A stretch of DNA of 64,000 nucleotides, from contig CASGCS010000017.1 of the NCBI GenBank assembly GCA_949300025.1, forward strand, positions 104,867 to 168,866, read 5' to 3'. Origin of the DNA: an uncultured bacterium (lineage in GTDB: Bacteria > Bacteroidota > Bacteroidia > Bacteroidales > UBA932). Shown here one piece after another: positions 57,008 through 64,000 of the stretch (position 1 is its first letter; every line of letters begins with the position of its first letter). The notes under the pieces were generated by a model. It saw nothing but the letters and a program-made list of their open reading frames with translations. It was not told the DNA's origin and did not search any database. The translations under genes were made by a program, and so were the position numbers.

Positions 57008-58429
57008 TTACAGTTTGCGTCCCGCCAGTTCGGAGAGTTCTGATCGTTCACCCTTTACAAGATTCACAAGTTCGAAGAGTTCCTCTCCGTAGAGTTTTTC
57101 AGAAAGGTGAGTGAGCCCGTTCGACCATCTGTCCAAGTAGGGTTGGTCTATCTGCTGTATATCGCCTGTAAAGACCATTTTTGTACCTTCACCTGCTCTG
57201 GTAATTATAGTCTTTACCTCATGGGGAGTGAGGTTCTGGGCTTCATCTATTATAAAGAATACATTCGAGAGACTGCGCCCCCTTATGTAGGCCAGAGGTG
57301 AAATCACCAGTTTCTCGTTTCTGAGCATCTCTTCAATCTTGATATTCTCCCTGCTGGTATCCTTGAAGTTTTTCTTTATAACTGCAAGGTTGTCGTACAG
57401 AGGAAGCATATATGGTCCTATTTTCTCCCTGGCATCTCCTGGAAGGAATCCTATCTCCTGATTTTTAAGCGGAATGACAGGTCTTGCAAGGAGAATCTGG
57501 TCATAAAGGTCTGTCTGGGCAAGCGCTCCGGCCAGTGCAAGCAATGTTTTTCCCGTACCTGCACTTCCCGTAAGGCTTATGAGTTTCACCTTTGGATTGG
57601 TAATGGCGTCGATTGCAAAAATCTGTTCGCTGTTTCGCGGAGATATGCCGTAAACTGTCTTGAAATTTACGGGAACAATCATCTTCTTCTCCTTGTCGTA
57701 TCTTGCCAGAACTTCCGGAGAAGTGCTGCCGCTCTTGTAACGTAATCTGTAGAGCTGGTTTGCGGCCGGCTCCCTTTTGTTGCCCATCTCCTTGAGCGTG
57801 GCCCCTTCAGAGGCTATCTTGTCCAGAAGAGTGTCGCTGTATTTACGCTCGGTAATGATTCTTGCCTCGTTGTGGGCCACCCTCTCTTCCTCTATGCGGT
57901 CTGTCAGGTAGTCCTGGGCAAGAAGGTGCAGGGCCTTGGCTTTCATCCTCAGATTTATGTCTTTGGTTACTAGCGCTACAACCCTGTCGGGGTTCTTCTC
58001 CTTGATCCACATTGTAGTGGACAATATTCTGTGGTCCTGAATATCGTCCATAAAGCAATCTTTAAGTTCCGGCGGAAACGGGTGGTTTATCTCAATGGAG
58101 AGCCTGCCTTTGCCTTTTCCGAGCGGATAGCCGCTGCCGCTGTTGAATAGGCGCGGGTCTGAAATCCTGTCGATATGCCTTACAAATTCACGGGCGTTGT
58201 AATTTATGGTGTCATTGCCCTTTTTGAATTTATCCAGCTCCTCCAGCACTGCAAGAGGTATGACCAAATCGTTTTCCTGAAAATTATAAATTGAATTATA
58301 ATCGTGCAGGATGACATTGGTGTCGAGCACAAAAATCTTGGGAGGCTTTTCGCTTTTCTGTATGTTCCCTATTTTTGCCTTCTGTTCATTTGACACCACT
58401 TCCTTCCATTTATGAAAAGCTCTGTCCAT
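57008..58429 (-). CDS. PIN-domain PhoH-like ATPase
   Basis: 473 residues of the PhoH2 type. An N-terminal PIN domain begins with [11 protein letters not shown] (about 33-43) and includes AVLEELDKF. The C-terminal PhoH ATPase has Walker A GSAGTGKT (about 290) and Walker [10 protein letters not shown] (about 390), and [13 protein letters not shown]-PhoH proteins are RNA-unwinding ATPases with associated ribonuclease activity. The gene overlaps the end of purL by 61 bases on the same strand in another frame; the only ATG is at 58429, and the nearest internal GTG starts (58399, 58396) still overlap. Confidence 0.92.
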   Translation of the reverse strand: MDRAFHKWKEVVSNEQKAKIGNIQKSEKPPKIFVLDTNVILHDYNSIYNFQENDLVIPLAVLEELDKFKKGNDTINYNAREFVRHIDRISDPRLFNSGSGYPLGKGKGRLSIEINHPFPPELKDCFMDDIQDHRILSTTMWIKEKNPDRVVALVTKDINLRMKAKALHLLAQDYLTDRIEEERVAHNEARIITERKYSDTLLDKIASEGATLKEMGNKREPAANQLYRLRYKSGSTSPEVLARYDKEKKMIVPVNFKTVYGISPRNSEQIFAIDAITNPKVKLISLTGSAGTGKTLLALAGALAQTDLYDQILLARPVIPLKNQEIGFLPGDAREKIGPYMLPLYDNLAVIKKNFKDTSRENIKIEEMLRNEKLVISPLAYIRGRSLSNVFFIIDEAQNLTPHEVKTIITRAGEGTKMVFTGDIQQIDQPYLDRWSNGLTHLSEKLYGEELFELVNLVKGERSELSELAGRKL

Positions 58430-61400
58430 GGCGTTACATTATGTTTGGTTTCTGTATAATATGCCCAGTTCCAGCTTCTCAGACAGCGTTCGGGATGGGG
58501 CATCATTGCAAGATGCCTTCCATCTTTGCTGCATATTCCCGCTATGCCGTCAGGGGAACCGTTGGGATTTGCAGGATAGCCGGTATAATTGTACCTCAGT
58601 GCCACATTGAAATCTTCCCTGCCGTGAGGGAAATCGAAGCGTCCTTCTCCGTGGGCTACCCAAATGCCCAGTCTGCACCCTTCAAGCCCCTTCAGAAGCA
58701 CAGACGGCGAATTCTCTATAGTCACACCTACAAATGCACTTTCGTATTTGTGCGATATGTTGTGTTTCATGCTGTAGCATGAGTCTTTTCCGGTATGGTT
58801 TATCAGCCCCAGTTCCGCCATGAGCTGGCAGCCGTTGCATACGCCAAGACTCAGTGTGTCCTCTCTTGCATAGAACTCTTCCAAGCTCTTTTTCGCGCGG
58901 CTGTTGTGCAGGAATGCACCGGCCCAGCCTTTGGCGGAACCTAACGTGTCTGCATTGGAGAATCCTCCCACGAAGACTATCATCTGAACCTCCTTCAAAT
59001 CTTCACGCCCGGTTATAAGATCTGTCATGTGTACATCCTTGACTTTGAACCCGGCCATATAGAGAGCCCATGCCATCTCCCTGTCTCCGTTCGAGCCCTG
59101 TTCCCTGATTATCGCTGCAACAGGGGCGTCGTCTGCCGGTTTCTCTCCCAAACCTTTGCCTTCGCCGGTAAATCCTTCCGGGAACTTGTAGGTCAAGGGC
59201 TGTTTCTTGTAGTTCTGGAATCTCTCCCTTGCACACTCTTCGCCAACCTGACGTATGTCGAACAGATATGATGTCTTGAACCAGATGTCTCTGAGTGAAT
59301 CTATGTCGAGAACAAGCGGCCCGGAAGCGGAAAGTTCTACCGTAATGTTGCGTTCAGGAACATATTCTCCTATTATTACGGCCTCGTTGCGCAGTATCTC
59401 CATTGCCTTGTCCGCCATGTCGCATGCAACCTGCAGGACTACGCCCGGATTCTCCGCAAAGAAAACTTCTTCCAGCTCCGACTCTTCAAAAGGTTTTCCT
59501 GTCAGGGGAGATGTTGTAATCTTCATGCCTCCGTCTACATTTGCAAAGCACATCTCCAGCAGTGCAGTTATAAGGCCTCCGGCCGAGATGTCATGGCCTG
59601 CAAGCACCATTTTTCTTGAAATCAGTTCCTGGAGTGCTGCAAACGTATCGGCAAAATAGTCCGAGTCTGCAATATCGGGGACATTTCCGCCGACCTGTCC
59701 GAGTGTCTGGGCAAATGCCGAACCTCCAAGGTCGAAGCGGCGTTTGCCGTCTCCCTTTGTGAAAGGCAGGTAGAGAATCTTGCTGCTGCACTTTTTAAGA
59801 TATGGCCTTACTATATTGTTTACATCCTCCACAGGTGCTACGGTTGAGATTATCAGTGTACCGGGAGCAAGTACCTTTTTGCCGTCGGGATATGTCTGGG
59901 TCATGCTCATGGAGTCTTTTCCTGTAGGGATGTTTATACCCAACGCAATGGCAAAGTCAGATGCGCTTTTTACTGCTTTATAAAGGCGCGCGTCCTCTCC
60001 TTTGTTTCTGCACGGCCACATCCAGTTGGCGCTGAGCGATACGCTCTGCAGACCGCCCTTGATTGGAGTCCACACCACATTTGTGAGTGCCTCGGCTATT
60101 GCCATTCTCGAGCCTGCGGCAGCGTCTGCGAGTGCAACCAGGGGGGCATGCCCGAGCGAAGTTGCGATACCTTCCTTGTCTTTATAGCCTATTGCGGTAA
60201 CTCCCAGATTGTTCAGTGGAAGTTGCAACTCGCCGGTACATTGCTGTCCGGCAACAAGTCCCGTGACCGAACGGTCTACCTTGTTTGTGAGCCAGTCTTT
60301 GCATGCAACGCTTTCCAGTTGCAGCACTTGCGAAAGGTACTCTTCGAATTTGCCTTTTGCATATTTTACAGGTTCGAACTTGTAGTCGCACGACTGGTCG
60401 TGCATATATGTCTTTGGGGTGGAACCGAACATGTCTTCAAGCTGCAGGTCTATGGCGGTTTCGCCCGTCTGATGATTCTTGAGCGTAAAATTGTGCTCTC
60501 CTGTGGTTTCGCCGATTACATACATCGGGGCACGTTCCCTCTCTGCAATGGCCTTCATTCGGGCGACATCCTTTTCGTGCATTACAAGCCCCATACGCTC
60601 CTGGCTTTCGTTGCCGATAATCTCTTTCAGGCTCAATGTGGGGTCGCCTATCGGCAGTTTGCTTATGTCTATGTCTCCTCCCGTCTGCTCCACAAGTTCC
60701 GAGAGACAGTTCAGGTGACCTCCTGCACCGTGGTCGTGGACGCTTATTATGGTGTTGTTTTCGCTTTCGGCAACGCTTCTTATGGCATTATATACCCTTT
60801 TCTGCATTTCAGGATTGGATCTCTGAATTGCATTGAGTTCTATTGAGTTGTCGTAACTTCCGGTGTCAACGGAACTTACTGCGCCTCCGCCCATGCCTAT
60901 CCTGTAGTTGTCTCCGCCCAGGAGTACGACCTTGTCGCCGGTTCCGGGCTCATCCTTGAGTGCGTCTCTCTTTCTGGCGTAACCGACTCCTCCTGCAAGC
61001 ATTATTACCTTGTCATATCCGAATTCAGGTTTCTTGTATGCCTTGCAACTGTAGTCTCTCTCCTGCTCAGGGTCATATTCCAAAGTGAGCAGACTGCCGC
61101 ATATTATGGATTGTCCGAACTTGTTGCCAAAATCGCTGGCGCCGTTGCTGGCCTTTGTAAGAATTTCCTGCGGGCTTTGGTAGAGCCATTTTCTTGGTTC
61201 GCTCTCTTCCCATTTCCTTTCAACCTCCATGGCCGCGATGCATGATTTGTCTGTCATCTTATTTTCTACATCTCTGCAGGTTGTCTCTTCGTTTATTCCC
61301 GGAGTCTCTTCAATTTTTTTCTGAAAACGGGGGTAGGAGGTCATGTAGATTGCTGTTCCGGCAATGGGAAAACTTCCCTTTCCTCCGGCAATTCTGTCTC

Positions 61401-62223
61401 TTATTTCACCGCCGCTTCCCGTGGCCGCTCCGTTGAAGGGCTCTACAGTCGTGGGAAAGTTGTGAGTTTCTGCCTTCAGGCTTATGACTGTCTGTTCGTC
61501 TGTAGTTGTAAAGAAATCCGGCTTGTCTCCTGAAGCGGGATGGAACATCTCTATCCTGGGCCCCTCTATGAATGCGCAGTTGTCTTTGTAGGCGCTTACG
61601 ATTATGTTGGGATTTGTATGGCTTGTCTTCTTTATCATCTTGAAGAGAGAACTTTCCATCTCCTTCCCGTCTATGACGAAGGTGCCGTTGAAGATTTTAT
61701 GGCGGCAGTGCTCGCTGTTTACCTGTGAGAAGCCGAACACCTCGCTGTCTGTGAGCCCTCTGCCCAATTTCTTGCCAAGGCTCTGGAGATACTTTATTTC
61801 ATCTTCATTGAGAGCGAGCCCCTCTTTTTTGTTATATTCTTCTATGTCTGTTATATAGACTACAGGGTCTGGTTTTCTGTCTACCTTGAAAATATCCTGG
61901 TCGAGATTCTCGTAGATTCTCTGCAACATCTTGTCATAGTTGCTCTCTTTTGACTTTACAGGAAAGAATTCTTCTATTCTTTTGATACCCGACAGATTCA
62001 TGTTCTGGGTAATCTCTACCGCATTTGTGCTCCATGGAGTTATCATTTCGCGCCTGGGACCTACAAAAATTCCCGCAACCTTCTTTGCCGCAGTATTACC
62101 GTCTGTAATATGTTTTCCATCTGAAAATAGCCATTCGAGCGTCTTGATGTCGTCTGCCGAAAGCTCTTTTGCACTCTCTACCGCCACAACAGAATTGCCG
62201 GGCGCCTTGAAGAAATGAATCAT
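58369..62223 (-). CDS. purL: Phosphoribosylformylglycinamidine synthase, large single-chain form
   Basis: 1284 residues, the length of the fused PurL of Gammaproteobacteria and Bacteroidota (synthetase plus glutaminase). N-terminal PurS-like and linker region, then two ATP-binding halves ([48 protein letters not shown] region). The C-terminal glutamine amidotransferase has [16 protein letters not shown] with the catalytic Cys and MMPHPERCL. It makes FGAM in de novo purine synthesis. The frame ends with a polar tail ([14 protein letters not shown]), and the last 61 bases are shared with the start of phoH. Confidence 0.96.
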   Translation of the reverse strand: MIHFFKAPGNSVVAVESAKELSADDIKTLEWLFSDGKHITDGNTAAKKVAGIFVGPRREMITPWSTNAVEITQNMNLSGIKRIEEFFPVKSKESNYDKMLQRIYENLDQDIFKVDRKPDPVVYITDIEEYNKKEGLALNEDEIKYLQSLGKKLGRGLTDSEVFGFSQVNSEHCRHKIFNGTFVIDGKEMESSLFKMIKKTSHTNPNIIVSAYKDNCAFIEGPRIEMFHPASGDKPDFFTTTDEQTVISLKAETHNFPTTVEPFNGAATGSGGEIRDRIAGGKGSFPIAGTAIYMTSYPRFQKKIEETPGINEETTCRDVENKMTDKSCIAAMEVERKWEESEPRKWLYQSPQEILTKASNGASDFGNKFGQSIICGSLLTLEYDPEQERDYSCKAYKKPEFGYDKVIMLAGGVGYARKRDALKDEPGTGDKVVLLGGDNYRIGMGGGAVSSVDTGSYDNSIELNAIQRSNPEMQKRVYNAIRSVAESENNTIISVHDHGAGGHLNCLSELVEQTGGDIDISKLPIGDPTLSLKEIIGNESQERMGLVMHEKDVARMKAIAERERAPMYVIGETTGEHNFTLKNHQTGETAIDLQLEDMFGSTPKTYMHDQSCDYKFEPVKYAKGKFEEYLSQVLQLESVACKDWLTNKVDRSVTGLVAGQQCTGELQLPLNNLGVTAIGYKDKEGIATSLGHAPLVALADAAAGSRMAIAEALTNVVWTPIKGGLQSVSLSANWMWPCRNKGEDARLYKAVKSASDFAIALGINIPTGKDSMSMTQTYPDGKKVLAPGTLIISTVAPVEDVNNIVRPYLKKCSSKILYLPFTKGDGKRRFDLGGSAFAQTLGQVGGNVPDIADSDYFADTFAALQELISRKMVLAGHDISAGGLITALLEMCFANVDGGMKITTSPLTGKPFEESELEEVFFAENPGVVLQVACDMADKAMEILRNEAVIIGEYVPERNITVELSASGPLVLDIDSLRDIWFKTSYLFDIRQVGEECARERFQNYKKQPLTYKFPEGFTGEGKGLGEKPADDAPVAAIIREQGSNGDREMAWALYMAGFKVKDVHMTDLITGREDLKEVQMIVFVGGFSNADTLGSAKGWAGAFLHNSRAKKSLEEFYAREDTLSLGVCNGCQLMAELGLINHTGKDSCYSMKHNISHKYESAFVGVTIENSPSVLLKGLEGCRLGIWVAHGEGRFDFPHGREDFNVALRYNYTGYPANPNGSPDGIAGICSKDGRHLAMMPHPERCLRSWNWAYYTETKHNVTPWTELFINGRKWCQMNRRQK

Positions 62224-62339
62224 AAAAGCCTCTTTTTTTAGTGTGAAATTAAATTTGTTTTAATCTGTAAAAATAGTAAAACTTTTCCAATAAATGGGTA
62301 AGAATCCGTATATTCGCAGCCTGCATGAAAAGCCTTGTC

Positions 62340-63689
62340 ATGGAGAGTGAATTGTATAATAAAGAGATAGAATTTATTTTCAACAGGTTTCCTTCGTTTC
62401 AGCGCGAGGGGGGCAGTGCCTACAAGCCTGGCTTGGAAAATATGCGCAAGATAGTTGCGCATCTTGGCAATCCCCATGAGAGTTTCAAATCTGTACACAT
62501 AGCCGGTACCAACGGCAAAGGTTCTACAAGCCACATGATTGCGGCTGCGCTGTCTGCATTGCCCAAAGAGGGATCTTCAATGGAGAGGTTGAAAGTGGGG
62601 CTTTATACTTCGCCTCATCTTGCGGATTTCAGGGAAAGGATGAAAGTCTCATCTGCTGAAGGGTGTTTTGCAATGCCTTCCAGGGAGTTCGTCTATTCGT
62701 TTCTGACCGAGAACAAGGGTCTTTTCCTGGAATTGGACGCTTCATTTTTTGAAATCACGACAGCTATGGCCTTTTACTGGTTTGCACAGGAGAGTGTAGA
62801 TATTGCGGTTGTAGAGTGCGGCCTGGGCGGAAGGCTTGACGCTACCAACATTTTGACTCCCGTTTTGAGCGTTATTACCAATATAGGATTGGACCATTGT
62901 GAATATTTGGGAAATACACTGGAAGAGATAGCGGGGGAAAAGTGCGGTATCATAAAGCAACATGTTCCTGTAGTCGTGGGGGAAAAATCTGCAGTGGAGG
63001 CTGTATTCAGGAGAAGGGCGTCACAGATGCATGCTCCCCTGGTTTTTGCGGAGGAGGCAGGCGATCTCCTTGATATGGATATGGAAAAGATGGATTTGAA
63101 AGGCGAATACCAGCGAAAAAACATAAGATGTGCAGGTGCGGCCCTCTCTGTTCTGCTCGAGAATATTGCAGTGCCGCCCGGGGCGGTGGAGAAGATGTAT
63201 GAACATATTTACAATACTGCATCGATAACATCTTTGCAGGGTAGATGGATGACACTCTGCAAGATGCCGCATGTGATTTGCGACACGGGACATAATGCGC
63301 ATGCCTTTAAAATTCTTGGCGTGCAGCTGCACAAATCACTTTTGAAGAATTCACCCTATACAGGCAGGCCATACGGGAGAGGGGTGGCGTTTTTCGGCGT
63401 TGTTGCAGACAAGGATCTGGAGGCTATCATGCATCTGCTCCCTGGGGAGTTTTTCTACATTTTTGTAAATGCAAAGGGAAAACGGGCGCTGCCGGCAGCG
63501 CTTCTGCAGGAAAAGATGGCCGGACACGGCTTTGACGGCACGATGCTGGGTGACGGCGGTGTTGAGGTGAGTTTGAGGCTCTTTTTCGATGAAAGGAGGT
63601 ACAGGCCTGACGATTTCATATTTATAGGCGGCAGTTCGTATGTAGTGGCCGAAGCGCTGCCGTTTTTTCAAAATTTTATGGCAGAATGA
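62340..63689 (+). CDS. folC: Folylpolyglutamate synthase/dihydrofolate synthase (Mur-ligase family)
   Basis: 449 residues from the ATG at 62340; the ATG at 62325 adds five residues and cannot be excluded. The N-terminal ATP-binding loop is IAGTNGKGSTSHM (about 55-67), the Mur-ligase signature. SPHLADFRERM, CGLGGRLDATN and the C-terminal domain motif DTGHNAHAF are in place. It adds glutamates to folates (and dihydropteroate). The upstream 116-base region is shared with divergent purL and holds no clear promoter consensus. Confidence 0.94.
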   Translation: MESELYNKEIEFIFNRFPSFQREGGSAYKPGLENMRKIVAHLGNPHESFKSVHIAGTNGKGSTSHMIAAALSALPKEGSSMERLKVGLYTSPHLADFRERMKVSSAEGCFAMPSREFVYSFLTENKGLFLELDASFFEITTAMAFYWFAQESVDIAVVECGLGGRLDATNILTPVLSVITNIGLDHCEYLGNTLEEIAGEKCGIIKQHVPVVVGEKSAVEAVFRRRASQMHAPLVFAEEAGDLLDMDMEKMDLKGEYQRKNIRCAGAALSVLLENIAVPPGAVEKMYEHIYNTASITSLQGRWMTLCKMPHVICDTGHNAHAFKILGVQLHKSLLKNSPYTGRPYGRGVAFFGVVADKDLEAIMHLLPGEFFYIFVNAKGKRALPAALLQEKMAGHGFDGTMLGDGGVEVSLRLFFDERRYRPDDFIFIGGSSYVVAEALPFFQNFMAE

Positions 63690-63705
63690 GGCCGGTCTGA
63701 TTTAT

Positions 63706-63736
63706 TTTGCAGAATTAAAAATATTGCATACATTTG
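63706..63736 (+). promoter_or_regulatory. Strong Bacteroidota-type promoter reading into the right-edge repeat array
   Basis: TTTG (63706-63709), 19-base spacer, TACATTTG (63729-63736), a perfect match in both elements and spacing. Transcription would start near 63743 and pass CCC-GAAA-GGG (63751-63760) before entering the first repeat at 63766. No protein-coding gene follows in the visible part. Confidence 0.8.
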
Positions 63737-63765
63737 CAGTCCCGAAAGGGGAAGTTCTTTTAAGA

Positions 63766-64000
63766 GAAGTTTATTTTTGTCAAGTACAAGGAAAACGAAT
63801 GAAAAGACAGGAGCGTACTATGTTACGTGACTGTCGCCTGAATGAAGTTTGACGCATATTAGGTAAATGGGGAAACCTTTCGAAGTTTATTTTTGTCAAG
63901 TACAAGGAAAACGAATGAAAAGACAGGAGCGTACTATGTTACGTGACTGTCGCCTGAATGAAGTTTGACGCATATTAGGTAAATGGGGAAACCTTTCGAA
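63766..64000 (+). repeat. Perfect 116-base direct tandem repeats, continuing beyond the window
   Basis: Copies at 63766-63881 and 63882-63997 are identical; three bases of the next copy (63998-64000) fit the period. Each unit contains a hairpin with outer stem GACAG/CTGTC and inner stem CGTA/TACG, and an AAACCTTTCGAAGTTT near-palindrome across unit junctions. Each also holds a small open frame ATG...TGA of 17 residues (63799-63852 and 63915-63968). A consensus promoter lies 30 bases upstream on the same strand. Together they suggest a transcribed repetitive RNA, but coding or noncoding is unresolved. Gap 63690-63765 otherwise holds only the promoter. Confidence 0.88.

Overview
The window looks like a chromosomal stretch of an anaerobic, gut- or rumen-type member of the Bacteroidales (Bacteroidota). 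The evidence is: promoters of the Bacteroidota kind (TTTG, 19 bases, TAnnTTTG) that can be read in front of four transcription units; almost no Shine-Dalgarno sequences; a single-chain 1284-residue PurL; a FucP/GluP-type sugar carrier paired with a ROK glucokinase; an alpha-oxoamine synthase of the sphingolipid/sulfonolipid kind; a YceD(DUF177)-rpmF-plsX-fabH operon; pyruvate phosphate dikinase; and [FeFe]-hydrogenase maturases. The genus cannot be fixed from sequence alone; a Rikenellaceae-like lineage is a weak guess. No prophage, insertion sequence or CRISPR array is visible. Apart from two intergenic repeat arrays the region is dense, ordinary core genome.

Layout. 1-5.0 kb (minus): start of an outer-membrane protein running off the left edge, then SIS-domain protein, MFS carrier, divergent ROK kinase and nicotinate phosphoribosyltransferase. 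5.1-7.4 kb (plus): a sugar-kinase-like (APH/AmgK-type) protein fused to a RapZ C-terminal domain, followed by a MurU-like nucleotidyltransferase. 7.3-11.5 kb (minus): BASS-family carrier, thioredoxin-fold lipoprotein, dnaK. 11.7-15.8 kb (plus): panB, RluA-type pseudouridine synthase, large exported MG2-like protein. 15.8-17.7 kb (minus): nadD, gmk, creatininase-family amidohydrolase. 17.9-24.3 kb (plus): class II aldolase, grpE, dnaJ, M23 peptidase, anmK, rplS, tRNA-Arg. 24.4-34.5 kb (mostly minus): unknown membrane protein, glucokinase and hexose carrier, cardiolipin synthase, menaquinone methyltransferase, a free-standing PurL-C-like domain, tRNA-Leu on the plus strand, 2-hydroxyacid dehydrogenase, SDR plus alpha-oxoamine synthase, LysM/M23 protein. 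34.5-41.3 kb (minus): gyrB, an outer-membrane barrel and a 976-residue TPR protein. 41.3-43.7 kb (plus): ftsE, nth, xer recombinase. 43.7-44.0 kb: repeat array. 44.0-45.6 kb (minus): guaA. 45.7-50.4 kb (plus): typA, DUF177, rpmF, plsX, fabH, tRNA-Arg. 50.5-51.8 kb (minus): two GNAT proteins and a tiny membrane protein. 51.9-56.9 kb (plus): hydF, hydE, ppdK. 57.0-62.2 kb (minus): phoH, purL. 62.3-63.7 kb (plus): folC. 63.7-64.0 kb: a promoter running into perfect 116-base tandem repeats that continue past the window.

How the parts fit. Several genes point to peptidoglycan turnover and amino-sugar recycling (anmK, the AmgK/RapZ fusion with its MurU-like partner, two M23 peptidases, perhaps the SIS-MFS-ROK set). 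Others serve lipid and envelope synthesis (plsX, fabH, cls, oxoamine synthase plus SDR), NAD supply (nadD, nicotinate phosphoribosyltransferase), purines (purL, guaA, gmk) and anaerobic energy metabolism (fba, ppdK, hydE, hydF).

The least explained items are the two repeat arrays. Their units differ in length and flanks but share a core hairpin, GGAG-Y-GTACT...TAC-R-TGACTG, in which one base pair co-varies (T-A in one array, C-G in the other). One array has its own strong promoter. The kinase-RapZ fusion next to a MurU-like enzyme is the best protein-level lead.
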